64,000 bases of DNA from Chloroflexaceae bacterium (GTDB lineage: Bacteria; Chloroflexota; Chloroflexia; Chloroflexales; Chloroflexaceae). The DNA is taken from positions 1-64,000 of the forward strand of contig JANWYD010000012.1 of assembly GCA_025057155.1 (NCBI GenBank), in the 5' to 3' direction. Below the pieces are notes generated by a model. That model made no database searches, had not been told where the DNA came from, and saw only the letters and a list, made by a program, of their open reading frames with translations. Of this stretch, positions 11,428 to 20,316 are shown one piece after another (position 1 is the stretch's first letter; each line of letters begins with the position of its first letter). The position numbers and the translations under genes were made by a program.

Positions 11428-11634
11428 AACCGGCGCCGGACCGCCCCGGCGCCATCCCCTGGGCGCAGGCGCCGTGAACCTGGGGGACTCTGCGCCCCTA
11501 TGACCTTGCCGCATCAAAATGGGACAAAGAGTTTTCCTGGGAGGGTCTCGACCTCCCAAAGCCTCCGATAATCGGATAAAGTAGCGTTTGTCTCAGGAGG
11601 GCCTTGACCTCTCAAACCCTCTAATGCGGAGCTT

Positions 11635-12762
11635 ATGTTCACCTCGCGCCAGATCCCGCTACTTCTGATCATCGCGCTCATCCCGCTCCTGGGCCTGCAA
11701 TTCTTCGGCCCGCGGCTGCCCCGGCCCATGAACCTGCCCGCGCCGCAGACGGTGGAGACCCGTAACCCGCTGATCGGCGTGCACACGCGCCTGACCGGGG
11801 TCGGCGACGAGGCCTACATCCGGCGCACCCTGGAGCAGGTGCGCGAGATGGGCGCCCCCTGGATCGTCGAACTGTTCCCCTGGGCCTATGTGCAGCCCCG
11901 CTCGCGCTACGGCTACGACTGGGCCGGCGCCGACATGGTCATCGCCCACGCCCGGCGGCAGGGGCTGACCGTCGTGGCCCGCCTCGACCTGGTCCCTGCC
12001 TGGGCGCGCCCCCCGCGCACCACCGACCGTTACCTGGACCCCGAGCACTACGCCGACTACGCCGCCTATGCGGCCGCCTTCGCCGAACGCTACCGCCCGC
12101 TTGGCGTGCGCCACTTGATCATCTGGAACGAGCCGAACCTGCGCTTCGAGTGGGGCGAGCGCCCGCCCGACCCGGGGGCCTACGCCGCGCTGCTCAAGGC
12201 GGTCTACCCGGCGGTCAAGGCGGTCGTGCCCGACGCGATCGTGATCGCCGGCGCCCTCTCGCCGGGCGGCGCCCTCGATGGCGGGCAGACACGCATGGAC
12301 GATATGCAGTACCTGGCCTCGCTCTACGACGCCGAGGCCGGCCCCTTCTTCGATATGTGGGCCGTCCACGCCTACGGCGGCCAGGAACCACCCGACGCGC
12401 CGCCGGCCCCCGAGAAGGTCAACTTTCGCCGCATCGAACTGGTGCGCGCGCTGATGGACCGCTTTGGCGACGCGGCGAAGCCGATCATCGTCACCGAGGG
12501 GGGCTACAACGACCATCCGCGCTGGCAGGCCGCCGTGCGCCCCGCTGACCGCATCCGCTGGACGATCGCCACTTACGAGCAGGCGCGCAGCTACCCCTGG
12601 CTCGAAGCCGTGGCCCTCTGGCAGTTCTCCGCCCCCTACGCCACCCGCTCCTACCCGGACGCCTGGAACTTTGTGGCCCCCGATGGCACACCGCGGGCGA
12701 TCTACGACGCCGTGCGCGAGTATGCGCGGGGGAGGCAGGGGATTGGGAATTTTGGATTTTAG
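11635..12762 (+). CDS. Glycoside hydrolase-like TIM-barrel protein, membrane-anchored or secreted
   Basis: 375-residue protein with an N-terminal hydrophobic segment (residues ~8-23, LLLIIALIPLLGLQFF) and a clan-A glycosidase-like barrel. LIIWNEPNLRF (~residue 163) carries the Asn-Glu pair typical of the acid/base catalyst, and IIVTEGGYND (~residue 285) supplies a candidate nucleophile Glu at the end of a later strand. This places it near GH5/GH39-type enzymes; the substrate is unknown. The first residues overlap an N-terminal signal or anchor, so it acts outside the cytoplasm. The last codons run into an AT-rich heptamer repeat, so the C-terminus may have been altered by that repeat. Confidence 0.78.
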   Translation: MFTSRQIPLLLIIALIPLLGLQFFGPRLPRPMNLPAPQTVETRNPLIGVHTRLTGVGDEAYIRRTLEQVREMGAPWIVELFPWAYVQPRSRYGYDWAGADMVIAHARRQGLTVVARLDLVPAWARPPRTTDRYLDPEHYADYAAYAAAFAERYRPLGVRHLIIWNEPNLRFEWGERPPDPGAYAALLKAVYPAVKAVVPDAIVIAGALSPGGALDGGQTRMDDMQYLASLYDAEAGPFFDMWAVHAYGGQEPPDAPPAPEKVNFRRIELVRALMDRFGDAAKPIIVTEGGYNDHPRWQAAVRPADRIRWTIATYEQARSYPWLEAVALWQFSAPYATRSYPDAWNFVAPDGTPRAIYDAVREYARGRQGIGNFGF

Positions 12763-12796
12763 ATTTTGGATTTTAGATTTTGGATTTTGGGTTTGA
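12751..12796. repeat. Heptamer tandem repeat (TTTTGGA / TTTTAGA)
   Basis: A run of about six 7-bp units of the TTTTGGA or TTTTAGA type, AT-rich in an otherwise GC-rich region. It overlaps the 3' end of the glycosidase-like gene. The same heptamer, in the other orientation, recurs at 16954-16981 and 49935-49969. This resembles the short tandemly repeated heptamers known from cyanobacteria. Confidence 0.8.
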
Positions 12797-13116
12797 TGGG
12801 GCTGGTGCGGATGCTATGATTTTTAGCGTGGAGGGGGGAGGGGTTTGACTTGCCGCCTGTCCTCGGCATTCTCTGCGTTCTCGGCGGTGATTTCCAGTAC
12901 ACTTGACTTGTTGGCATATGCGAAACAGCTATGTGTCAGGTAATCGGATTTTCACTTCCCCTTGTCGCCGATGGTATGGCTGCGGTGCTATACTTTCGCT
13001 TAGCAACACTATACCCAACCCACTTCAAGTTCCAGAGCCTGGCCCAGTGTCAGGAAACATGTTCGGGCATCAGTGCTCTGGTCTTCTCCTCCCTTTCCCG
13101 CCAGGCGGGAGAGGGG
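12797..13116. other. Intergenic stretch without recognised gene
   Basis: No coding region with a plausible start, ribosome-binding site and family resemblance was seen. It contains a GGGGGGAGGGG tract near 12832. From 13117 the MITE-like copy B follows. Confidence 0.5.
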
Positions 13117-13292
13117 GTTCTCAGGTGCAGGGTTTTTCGAGCGAGAAGGGGTTTTCGGCATTCCAATGCGCTTGCGATCCTCACCCCCCGCCCCCCTCTC
13201 CCGCGCGCGAGAGAGGGGGGAGTTGGACGTCCCATTGCCCCGGATGGCGCATGCGAGGCGAGCAGGCACCGGAAAACCCTTCACCTGAGAAG
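13117..13292 (+). mobile_element. MITE-like palindromic element, copy B
   Basis: About 176 bp, same orientation as copy A. The left end GTTCTCAGGTGCAGGG and the right end CCCTTCACCTGAGAA are inverted repeats with a few mismatches. The interior shares the blocks CGGCATTCCAATGCGCTT and TGCCCCGGATGGCGC with copy A. No clear flanking duplication was seen, so this copy may be older or rearranged. A GGGAAACCGGGTTTCCC palindrome abuts its right end. Confidence 0.78.
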
Positions 13293-13323
13293 CGTGGGAA
13301 ACCGGGTTTCCCCACACCCCTGC
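13293..13323. repeat. GGGAAACC/GGTTTCCC palindrome
   Basis: CGTGGGAAACCGGGTTTCC with tail CCACACCCCTGC, directly right of MITE-like copy B. The remaining 13324-13621 carries a GAGGGCTTCGCCCTC palindrome with tail AGCTCCTCCTG (13583-13611) just before the TlpA gene, and no recognised gene. Confidence 0.6.
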
Positions 13324-13621
13324 TCGAGGGAAGGGTCGGGGCAGAGTCGCGCCCGGCAGCGACCGCCATGCCGTCGCGCCCGGGCGCGACGAATGGTATA
13401 ATCTCGTACTGGTTGGGGCGAAAAACCTCGCGGCCCCCCGTTGGGCCGAAAAATCTCTCACCTACCGGACAACCCGGTCTTCCCGGCGCGCCGTGAGCCG
13501 GAGGGTTTCCGCCCCCCGACCTCGCCGGTCCGGCACACCTGTGGGGTTCGGGTTATCTGCAAAACGAGCATGATATTTCGTGCGAGGGCTTCGCCCTCCC
13601 AGCTCCTCCTGTGAGGAACGT

Positions 13622-14248
13622 ATGCGCCCGATCTCCAGTGTTGCATTGATCACGCTGATGACCGCACTGCTTGTGACGGGTTGTAGCGCGGGGTCCGGCA
13701 ATACGAGCCGCGGGGTCGCCATTGGCCAGCCGCTGCCCCACGCCGAGTTCACCACCGGGCGCGGCGAGCGGGTCAGTGTGGCCGATCTGCGGGGCAATCC
13801 CGCAGTGATCAACTTCTGGGCCACTTGGTGCGCGCCGTGCCGCGAGGAGATCCCCGTGTTGCAGGCCGCGCACGCCGCGTATGGCCAGAAGGGGGTGGCC
13901 TTCCTCGCCGTCACCGATGAACTGCCCACCACTGTGCGCCCGTTTATGGAGCAGATCAATATGACCCTCCCGGTCTGGTACGATCCCGGCGGTCGCGCCG
14001 GACAGCGCTACGCCATTCAGAGCATTCCCACCACCTTCTTTCTCGATGCCGAGGGACGACTGGTGGCGCGCCATATCGGCGCGTTGACCCGCCGCCAGCT
14101 CGAAGCCTACCTGCAGCAACTCATGGCGGAGCGCCAGGAGCAGCGGGAGACCCCTCCCGGCGATCCCCCTCTGCCGACGCGCATCCCCGCCCCCGGCGGC
14201 GCCGATACGGTTGGCTGGCGGCGCGCCGAACCGTCCGCCACATGGTAA
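13622..14248 (+). CDS. TlpA/ResA-like thioredoxin-fold lipoprotein
   Basis: 208-residue thiol-disulfide oxidoreductase. The N-terminus MRPISSVALITLMTALLVTGC is a lipoprotein signal with Cys at ~residue 20. The thioredoxin core has NFWATWCAPCREEIP (~residue 67), giving a WCxPC active site, and the cis-proline loop IQSIPTTFFLD. Such proteins reduce or exchange disulfides on extracytoplasmic proteins, often during cytochrome c maturation. The ATG at 13622 was preferred over an upstream in-frame start because GAGGAA lies 5 nt before it and the signal peptide begins there. The C-terminal ~30 residues are Pro-rich. Confidence 0.88.
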   Translation: MRPISSVALITLMTALLVTGCSAGSGNTSRGVAIGQPLPHAEFTTGRGERVSVADLRGNPAVINFWATWCAPCREEIPVLQAAHAAYGQKGVAFLAVTDELPTTVRPFMEQINMTLPVWYDPGGRAGQRYAIQSIPTTFFLDAEGRLVARHIGALTRRQLEAYLQQLMAERQEQRETPPGDPPLPTRIPAPGGADTVGWRRAEPSATW

Positions 14249-14260
14249 GGCCCATCGGAG

Positions 14261-14293
14261 ATATGGGGAAACCAGGTTTCCCCATACTCCTGC
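14261..14293. repeat. GGGGAAACC/GGTTTCCCC palindrome
   Basis: ATATGGGGAAACCAGGTTTC with tail CCCATACTCCTGC, between the TlpA gene and the aminotransferase. It is followed by a longer inverted pair CTCACCCTCCCCC (14317-14329) / GGGGGAGGGTGAG (14387-14399) with an inner GCTCCACC/GGTGGAGC stem, reminiscent of the MITE interior. Confidence 0.6.
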
Positions 14294-14434
14294 AGACGGC
14301 AGCCAGGCGCCGCTCCTCACCCTCCCCCGCCTCGCTGCGCTCGGCGCCCCTCTCCTGCTCCACCGTTGGTGGAGCGGGAGGGGGAAGGGGGAGGGTGAGG
14401 ACCTCAAACCTGAGAAGCAAGAGGAGACTCCGGC

Positions 14435-15643
14435 ATGTCCTCCCAACCGCAGTACCGCCTGGCCCGGCGCCTGGCCCAGCTCGAACCGTCGGCCACCACC
14501 GCGATGAACGCCCGCGTGCAGCAGTTGCGCGCCGAAGGCGTCAAGGTGATCTCGTTCAGCGTCGGCGAACCCGACTTCAACACTCCCGAGCCGATCAAGG
14601 CCGCCGCGATTGAGGCGATCCACAAGAACTACACCCACTACACCCCGGCCGGCGGCATCGCCGAGTTGCGTAAAGCCGTGGCCGCCCGCGTCAGCGAGGA
14701 CCAGGGGCTGACTTACGGCGTCAACCAGGTGACGGTGACGACCGGAGCCAAGGAGGCGCTCTACCTGGCCTTCCAGGCCCTCTGCGACGACGGCGATGAG
14801 GCGATCATCCCCGCCCCGTACTGGGTTAGCTACGTTGAGCAGGCCAAACTGGCGGGCGCGGTTCCCGTCACGCCCATGGCGACCGAGGCTACCGGCTTCA
14901 AGCTCACCCCCGAGCAGTTGCGGGCGGCGCTCACCCCCCGCACGCGGCTGATCGTCCTCAACTCGCCCTCGAACCCCACCGGAGCGGTGTACAGCGCCGA
15001 AGAACTCCAGGCCCTCGCCGAGGTGATCCGGGACAGCGAGGCGCTGGTGATCACCGACGAGATCTACGACGCCATCAGCTACGTGCCCTACGCCAGGCTC
15101 CTGCGGGTGGCCCCCGACCTGGCCGACCGCACCCTGGTGGTAAATGGCGCCTCCAAGGCCTACGCGATGACCGGCTGGCGCGTCGGCTATGTGGCCGGGC
15201 CGCAGGCGATCATTACGGCGATCAAGGATATTCAGAGCCATTCCAGCACCCATACCGCCTCGATCTCGCAGTACGCGGCCCTGGCGGCCTACACGCCCAA
15301 CCCCGAGCTTGACGAGACGGTGCGCGAGATGGTCGCCGCGTTCCGCCGGCGCCGCGATTTGATTCTGGAACTGCTCGCCGAGATCCCCGGCGTCACCTGC
15401 AATGTGCCCGATGGGGCCTTCTACGTCTTCCCCAATGTCAGCGCTCTCCTGGGGCGGCCGCTCACGAACGGCATCGTGTGCGACAGTAGCGACGCCTTCA
15501 ACAATTACCTGCTCGACCACGCCCACATCGCCTGCGTGAGCGGCGAGTCGTTCGGCGCGCCGGGCTTTCTGCGGCTCTCCTACGCTACCAGCGAGGAGGA
15601 AATCGTTGAGGGCATGCGGCGCTTCCGCGCCAGCCTGGGGTGA
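14435..15643 (+). CDS. PLP-dependent aspartate/aromatic aminotransferase
   Basis: 402-residue fold-type I aminotransferase of the AspC/AAT group (class I-gamma). Conserved features in order: FSVGEPDFNTPEPI near the N-terminus, TTGAKEALYLAF, the NSPSNPTG substrate/cofactor loop (~residue 172), the ITDEIYD aspartate, the PLP-lysine motif NGASKAYAMTGWRVGY (~residue 240) and a C-terminal RLSYATS arginine. Such enzymes normally interconvert aspartate and oxaloacetate; aromatic or prephenate activity is also possible in this subgroup. GAGGAG precedes the ATG at proper spacing. Confidence 0.9.
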   Translation: MSSQPQYRLARRLAQLEPSATTAMNARVQQLRAEGVKVISFSVGEPDFNTPEPIKAAAIEAIHKNYTHYTPAGGIAELRKAVAARVSEDQGLTYGVNQVTVTTGAKEALYLAFQALCDDGDEAIIPAPYWVSYVEQAKLAGAVPVTPMATEATGFKLTPEQLRAALTPRTRLIVLNSPSNPTGAVYSAEELQALAEVIRDSEALVITDEIYDAISYVPYARLLRVAPDLADRTLVVNGASKAYAMTGWRVGYVAGPQAIITAIKDIQSHSSTHTASISQYAALAAYTPNPELDETVREMVAAFRRRRDLILELLAEIPGVTCNVPDGAFYVFPNVSALLGRPLTNGIVCDSSDAFNNYLLDHAHIACVSGESFGAPGFLRLSYATSEEEIVEGMRRFRASLG

Positions 15644-15743
15644 AGGAGGGCCATAGCGCTGGCTGCGCTAATGCTTCGGTCTTACAGGGCGAGGGCCTGC
15701 TCATCACGTGCGCCTGGACCGGTCATGTGACAACCTGGTTGTA

Positions 15744-16766
15744 ATGGACAGTCTTTCGCGGAGAGAACCGCGCCCTCCCACCGCCCTCTCTCTGGCCGCG
15801 CTGGTCCCGCGCCTGGCGGGGCGGCGCGTGCTGGTTATCGGCGATCTGACCCTCGACGAGTACCTGTACGGACGGGCCACGCGGCTCTCGCGGGAGGCGC
15901 CGATTCCGGTGCTGGAGTTCCTGCGGCGCGAGGTGATCCTGGGCGGGGCGGCCAATCCGGCCCGCAACATCGTGGCCCTGGGCGGTTTCGCCACCCAGGT
16001 GGGGATCGTCGGCGCGGACAGCGAGGGCGAGCAGGTGCGCGCGCTCTGCGAAGCAGCGGGCATTGACGCCGCCGGGCTGATCGTCGTTCCCGAACGGCCC
16101 ACGACGCGCAAGACGCGCATCCTGGCCGATGAGGCGCCGCGCCTGCCGCAGCAGGTGGCGCGCCTTGATCGGCTGGAACGCGCTCCGCTGGGGCCGGAGG
16201 ACGAGGCGCGAGTGGTGGAGATGCTCCACGCCCTTGTGCCCGGGCACGCGGCGGTGCTGTGCTCTGACTACCAACTGGGGTTGTTGACGCCGCGGGTGGT
16301 GCGAGCGGTCCGGACGCTCTGCCAGGCGCATGGGGCGCTCTTCTGCGTGGATGCCCAGGGCAACTCGCACTACTACGCCGGGGCCGACCTGTTTCGCTGT
16401 AACAACCGCGAAGCCGAGGCGGCTCTGAACCAACCGCTGCGCAGCGAAGCCGACTTCCAGCGCGGGGTTGGCCGGCTGCGCGCCGAGTTGAACGCGCGGC
16501 TGATCATGGTGACCCGCGGACCTGAGGGTTTATCGCTGGAAGGTGATGAAGTGGCTTACACTCGCGTGCCGGCGCTGCAGATCAGCGAAGTGTACGACAC
16601 GACCGGGGCGGGCGATACGTTTGTGGCCGTAGCGACCCTGGCGCTGGCCGCCGGCATTGCGGCGCTTCCGGCGGCGCAACTGGCCAATGCCGCCGCAGCG
16701 CTCGTCGTGCGGCGATTCGGCAACGCCGTGGTTACGCCCGAAGAGTTGCGCGACGCGCTGGGGTGA
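15744..16766 (+). CDS. PfkB-family sugar kinase, HldE/RfaE kinase-domain-like
   Basis: About 340 residues. The N-terminal RRVLVIGDLTLDEYLYG, the RLSREAPIPVLEF segment and LGGAANPARNIVALGG match the kinase domain of D-glycero-beta-D-manno-heptose-7-phosphate kinase (RfaE domain I). The PfkB signature DTTGAGDTFVA with its catalytic Asp lies at ~residue 290. No nucleotidyltransferase domain II is attached. The start is uncertain: ATG 15744 gives a compact N-terminus, while an in-frame GTG at 15708 is also possible; neither has a clear Shine-Dalgarno. It may act in nucleotide-sugar supply; heptose as substrate is inferred from similarity only. Confidence 0.8.
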   Translation: MDSLSRREPRPPTALSLAALVPRLAGRRVLVIGDLTLDEYLYGRATRLSREAPIPVLEFLRREVILGGAANPARNIVALGGFATQVGIVGADSEGEQVRALCEAAGIDAAGLIVVPERPTTRKTRILADEAPRLPQQVARLDRLERAPLGPEDEARVVEMLHALVPGHAAVLCSDYQLGLLTPRVVRAVRTLCQAHGALFCVDAQGNSHYYAGADLFRCNNREAEAALNQPLRSEADFQRGVGRLRAELNARLIMVTRGPEGLSLEGDEVAYTRVPALQISEVYDTTGAGDTFVAVATLALAAGIAALPAAQLANAAAALVVRRFGNAVVTPEELRDALG

Positions 16767-16953
16767 ACTCAGACCCTCACGGGTTTAACCGGTCACCGCA
16801 GAGGGCGCGGAGAAGCGCGGAAGGTTTGGTAACGTTCATCCTCTGCATGCTCCGCGGTAAACCTGAACAAGCACACCCGATTTCCTTCCATTCACATCGG
16901 TCCCGACGGAAGAGCAAGTTATACCAATCCTTGTCACTACACATCAACCGCTA

Positions 16954-16981
16954 TAAATCCAAAATCCAAAATCCAAAATCC
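16954..16981. repeat. Heptamer tandem repeat (AAATCCA)n
   Basis: About three and a half units of AAATCCA, ending next to the stop codon of the STAS gene. It is the complement of the repeat at 12751 and matches 49935. The rest of 16767-16953 shows no gene. Confidence 0.8.
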
Positions 16982-17344
16982 TCATGACCGGGCTTTAAAC
17001 GCCGCCAGGGCCTCCTGCTCATCCTGATAAATCTCGGCGTACTGGGCCAGCCCGACCATGCGGAAGATTTTCTGGAAATGCTGTGAGAGACCGCTGACGG
17101 CGAGTTTCTGATCGTTCCGGGTGACCTCGGTTACAATCCCGATCAAAATAGCGATCCCGGCGCTATTAATGTAATCATTCTGGCGAAAGTTCAACAGCAC
17201 GTTGCGCGCGCCCTTGCTCGTCACCTCGCGATAGGCGTTATTGATCTTCTCCTCGGCAAAGGTAGTGACATCACCGGAGAGATCAATAATGGCCACCCCA
17301 TCGCGCTCACGGGTGCTGACCGTCAACTCATCTTCAAGCATCAT
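16982..17344 (-). CDS. STAS-domain anti-sigma factor antagonist (RsbV/SpoIIAA-like)
   Basis: 120-residue single STAS domain. VAIIDLSGDVTTFAEEKI and the phosphoacceptor-type segment YINSAGIAILIG (Ser at ~residue 57) are typical of antagonists that are switched by serine phosphorylation. The first of two adjacent ATG codons at 17344 was chosen because GGAGG lies about 10 nt upstream; a longer in-frame version from 17392 lacks a good site. It lies 123 bp downstream of two RsbW-like kinase genes on the same strand, so the three probably form one partner-switching module. Confidence 0.9.
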   Translation of the reverse strand: MMLEDELTVSTRERDGVAIIDLSGDVTTFAEEKINNAYREVTSKGARNVLLNFRQNDYINSAGIAILIGIVTEVTRNDQKLAVSGLSQHFQKIFRMVGLAQYAEIYQDEQEALAAFKARS

Positions 17345-17467
17345 AACGCCTGTCCTCCCTCCCCTGGCCGCCAGCAACTCAGTGGCGTCCACTTGTCCGA
17401 CATCAACGGCCGGGGCTACGCATCGCTCCCTTCACGGACTGCGCAGCGCTCCGCTCCGCGTCGCGCA

Positions 17468-17929
17468 TCAGCCGGGCAGGCTGTGCCCTGCCTGGCGATG
17501 AAACGCGAAACGAAACCGGTTACCCGGCCCGGACCATGGCACAAAACCGGCCTCGTCACACAACTGGCTGATGAGGATCAGACCCATACCGCGCAACGAC
17601 CCCCGGCCGGCCACCTTCTCGCCGATGCTGAGCGGCGTAGCGCCAGCGGTATACTGGCGCACTCCCTGGTCAAGCACTTCAACCACCAGACGCTCATCCT
17701 CGACCCGGCAAAAAATCTCCACGCGCAGGCCCGGATCGAGCGAGTTGCCGTGCTCCATCGCATTGATGCAGGCCTCGCACAGGACCGTCTTGAGATCCTC
17801 AATACGGTCAGAGGGGAGGCCGAGACGACGGGCAAATGCAGCAACCGCATCGCGAGCGATCACTTCATAGCCAAGCTCGCTGGGCAGAGAAAGTTCAAGA
17901 CTGGCGTAAGAGCAGGCAGAAGCGCTCAT
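17468..17929 (-). CDS. RsbW-like anti-sigma factor serine kinase (second copy)
   Basis: 153-residue GHKL-type ATPase. CEACINAMEHGN is the N-box, LDQGVRQY stands for the G1 box and LRGMGLILISQLCDEAGF for the G2 region. Its ATG overlaps the stop codon of the preceding kinase gene (ATGA at 17926-17929), which implies translational coupling. Family members bind and phosphorylate STAS antagonists or sequester a sigma factor. No sigma factor gene is nearby, so the final target is unknown. It is related to its upstream neighbour but clearly diverged, suggesting distinct partners or a heterodimer. Confidence 0.87.
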   Translation of the reverse strand: MSASACSYASLELSLPSELGYEVIARDAVAAFARRLGLPSDRIEDLKTVLCEACINAMEHGNSLDPGLRVEIFCRVEDERLVVEVLDQGVRQYTAGATPLSIGEKVAGRGSLRGMGLILISQLCDEAGFVPWSGPGNRFRFAFHRQAGHSLPG

Positions 17930-18384
17930 TGCTCGAGATGGATCACCATACGTATCTGGTTGCCCCCGCTTGGCGCGGTAGAAAACTCGACTTCGTCCAT
18001 CAGTTCGCGGATCAGCCATATACCCCAGCCGCCCTTATCGTTTTGTTCCAGGACCTCTTCAATAATCGGGCGGCGGATGGCCCGACTCTGGTCGAAGGGC
18101 TTACGCCCCTGGTCGGACACATCAACAATCAGCTCCTCGGCGCGCGCAGTGAGCAGAACGACGACCTTCGTGGCCGCATCGTATTCGTTGCCATGCTCAA
18201 TGGCATTCGTTACTGCCTCGCTGACCGCGGTTTTCAGGGACTCGACGCGATCAGGCTGAAACCCCATCCGGCGGGCCAGCGAGGAGGCGGTATCCATTGC
18301 GACACGCTCGTAACCGAGCTTACTCGGCAGTCGCAGTTCGATCACTCGTTCGACTGGCTCGCGCAGAGGAGTTTCGCCACTCAT
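17926..18384 (-). CDS. RsbW-like anti-sigma factor serine kinase (first copy)
   Basis: 152-residue GHKL ATPase domain. SEAVTNAIEHGNEYD is the N-box, VSDQGRKPFD the G1-type box, and KGGWGIWLIRELMDEVEF the G2 region. It is the first gene of the kinase-kinase-STAS set. The ATG at 18384 (MSGETPLREP) was chosen because homology begins soon after; the frame stays open to 18585 but the upstream residues look non-protein-like. The upstream 200 bases may instead be a structured leader (see findings). Regulates a STAS partner in stress or developmental signalling by family analogy. Confidence 0.85.
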   Translation of the reverse strand: MSGETPLREPVERVIELRLPSKLGYERVAMDTASSLARRMGFQPDRVESLKTAVSEAVTNAIEHGNEYDAATKVVVLLTARAEELIVDVSDQGRKPFDQSRAIRRPIIEEVLEQNDKGGWGIWLIRELMDEVEFSTAPSGGNQIRMVIHLEQ

Positions 18385-18655
18385 GCGTCTAAGTTCTACT
18401 GCTGAATAGCAGCTCAGATGGCCAACTGCCGGGGCGCAGATGTAAGGGGGCTGTGCGGGCCTGTGGCCCTGGCAAGTCTCCTGGTTCTGGCACGAGGCCA
18501 GTGTTGCTGCAATACCGGTGAGAGCCGAGGACCATCCCGCACCGAAAGGCGGGCAGACGAACAACAAATAGCGTGTAAGATACACGCGATCTGTTGGGAA
18601 TCATAGCACAGGGAACGAAGGCGACGCAATAGGACGGACGTTCGAAATGTTGCGT
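18385..18655. other. Non-coding leader region, possible structured RNA (minus)
   Basis: No gene. Read on the minus strand it holds several short helices, including CCCGC/GCGGG and CTGGC/GCCAG hairpins, and the 16-mer AACCAGGAGACTTGCC (18485-18470), which differs from the cobalamin-riboswitch B12 box at two positions. The remaining conserved cobalamin core was not recognised, so no riboswitch call is made. Confidence 0.3.
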
Positions 18656-18697
18656 TGATGGAACGTCTCCGAGGCAAGTCCCGGAGACGTTCCATCA
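18656..18697 (-). terminator. Strong hairpin downstream of the carboxyltransferase gene
   Basis: Perfect 16-bp arms TGATGGAACGTCTCCG (18656-18671) and its complement (18682-18697) around a 10-nt loop. It lies 65 bp after the stop of the carboxyltransferase gene. No long T-run follows, so intrinsic termination is plausible but not certain. Confidence 0.55.
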
Positions 18698-18762
18698 GCC
18701 CTGAGATTGAACGACGATGGAGGAAGAAGTCTGCAAGCGCCGGCCCCTCCCGCTTCTCCAGG

Positions 18763-20316
18763 TTACAGCGGAATGTTCCCGTGTTTGCGCGCAGGCATGC
18801 TCTGGCGCTTGGTGCGAGCGATGCGGAGGGCGCGGATCAGGGCCGAGCGCGTCTCCCTGGGTTCGATCACGGCGTCAATATAGCCACGCTCGGCGGCGAC
18901 ATAGGGATTGGCAAAGCGGTTCTGGTAATCCTCGACCAGTTCAGCCAGGCGCTGCTGCGGGTCGGCGGCCTCGGCAAGCTCTTTGCGGAAGATGATGCGC
19001 ACGGCGGCGTCCACACCCATCACGGCAATCTCGGCAGTAGGCCAGGCGAAGTTAAAATCGGCGCGGATATGTTTGGAGGCCATCACATCGTAGGCCCCGC
19101 CGTAGGCCTTGCGGGTAATCACGGTGAGCTTGGGCACGGTGGCCTCGCAGTAGGCGTAGAGCAGCTTGGCCCCGTGACGAATGATGCCGCCGTACTCCTG
19201 CTGCGTGCCCGGCAGGAAGCCCGGCACGTCCACGAAGGTCACCAGGGGGATGTTGAAGGCGTCGCAGAAGCGCACAAAACGCGCCCCCTTGACCGAACTG
19301 TCAATATCCAGCGTGCCGGCGAGATGCATCGGCTGGTTGGCGACCACGCCGACGGCATGGCCATCGAGCCGGGCGAAGCCGATGACAATGTTGCGCGCCC
19401 AGAAGGGCTGCACCTCGAAGAACTCGCCGTGATCCACTACCGCCTCGATGACCTGAACCATATCGTAAGCCTTGCGCGGGTTATCGGGGATCAGGGTCTG
19501 CAGATCCTCCTCGGCGCGTTCGGGATCATCGGTGGGGGGGATGGAGGGCGGGTCGTCCATGTTATTCGACGGAATGAACGAGAGCAGGGTGCGCAACTGG
19601 TCGAAGCATTCGTCCTCGCTATCGGCGGCGAAGTGAGCGACGCCGCTGCGGGTGTTGTGGGTCATCGCTCCGCCCAGTTCTTCAAACCCCACTTCTTCTC
19701 CGGTAACCGTTTTGATCACGTCCGGGCCGGTAATGAACATCTGGCTGGAACCCTTAACCATGAGGATAAAATCGGTCATGGCCGGAGAGTACACGGCTCC
19801 GCCAGCGCAGGGGCCGGCAATAATCGAGAGTTGCGGGATTACGCCGCTGCTGATCACGTTACGGTAGAAGATCTCGGCATAGCCGCCAAGACTGACGACC
19901 CCTTCCTGAATGCGCGCGCCGCCCGAGTCGTTGATGCCGATGCAGGGCACGCCCATCCGAAGGGCCAGATCCATCACTTTGCAGATCTTCTCGGCAAAGA
20001 CCTCGCCCAGACTGCCGCCAAAGATGGTGAAATCCTGGGAGAACAGGCAGACCGGACGCCCATCAATGGTGCCGTGACCGGTAATCACGCCGTCGCCGAG
20101 GGGTTTGCGCCGTTCCATGCCAAAGGCGGACGTGCGATGGACGGCGAAGGCATCCAGTTCGACAAACGATCCGGGGTCGAGCAACCGGTCAATCCGCTCC
20201 CGCGCAGTGAGCTTGCCGCGTTCGTGTTGCTTCTGAATGGCCTGGGGATCGCCGGTCAGCACCTGCTGGCGGCGGCGGCGCAACTCTTCGATCTTCTCGG
20301 CAGTCGTCTGGGACAT
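18763..20316 (-). CDS. pccB: Acyl-CoA (propionyl/methylmalonyl-CoA) carboxyltransferase beta subunit
   Basis: 517-residue biotin-dependent carboxyltransferase. [22 protein letters not shown], the CoA-site segment [15 protein letters not shown]-type (here [16 protein letters not shown], ~residue 130), [16 protein letters not shown] and [24 protein letters not shown] are diagnostic. [18 protein letters not shown] closes the second half. The length fits PccB/MmdA. It transfers CO2 from carboxybiotin to propionyl-CoA (or acetyl-CoA). In Chloroflexus-type phototrophs this step belongs to the 3-hydroxypropionate cycle, but no other cycle gene is here. AAGGAG precedes the ATG. Confidence 0.92.
   Translation of the reverse strand: MSQTTAEKIEELRRRRQQVLTGDPQAIQKQHERGKLTARERIDRLLDPGSFVELDAFAVHRTSAFGMERRKPLGDGVITGHGTIDGRPVCLFSQDFTIFGGSLGEVFAEKICKVMDLALRMGVPCIGINDSGGARIQEGVVSLGGYAEIFYRNVISSGVIPQLSIIAGPCAGGAVYSPAMTDFILMVKGSSQMFITGPDVIKTVTGEEVGFEELGGAMTHNTRSGVAHFAADSEDECFDQLRTLLSFIPSNNMDDPPSIPPTDDPERAEEDLQTLIPDNPRKAYDMVQVIEAVVDHGEFFEVQPFWARNIVIGFARLDGHAVGVVANQPMHLAGTLDIDSSVKGARFVRFCDAFNIPLVTFVDVPGFLPGTQQEYGGIIRHGAKLLYAYCEATVPKLTVITRKAYGGAYDVMASKHIRADFNFAWPTAEIAVMGVDAAVRIIFRKELAEAADPQQRLAELVEDYQNRFANPYVAAERGYIDAVIEPRETRSALIRALRIARTKRQSMPARKHGNIPL

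Noticed and set aside
13108-13301. Target-site duplication around MITE-like copy B
   Set aside because: The flanks GGGAGAGGG and CGTGGGAAA do not match.
13553-15526. 657-codon minus-strand frame over TlpA and aminotransferase genes
   Set aside because: Overlaps two confident plus-strand genes; no recognisable domain.
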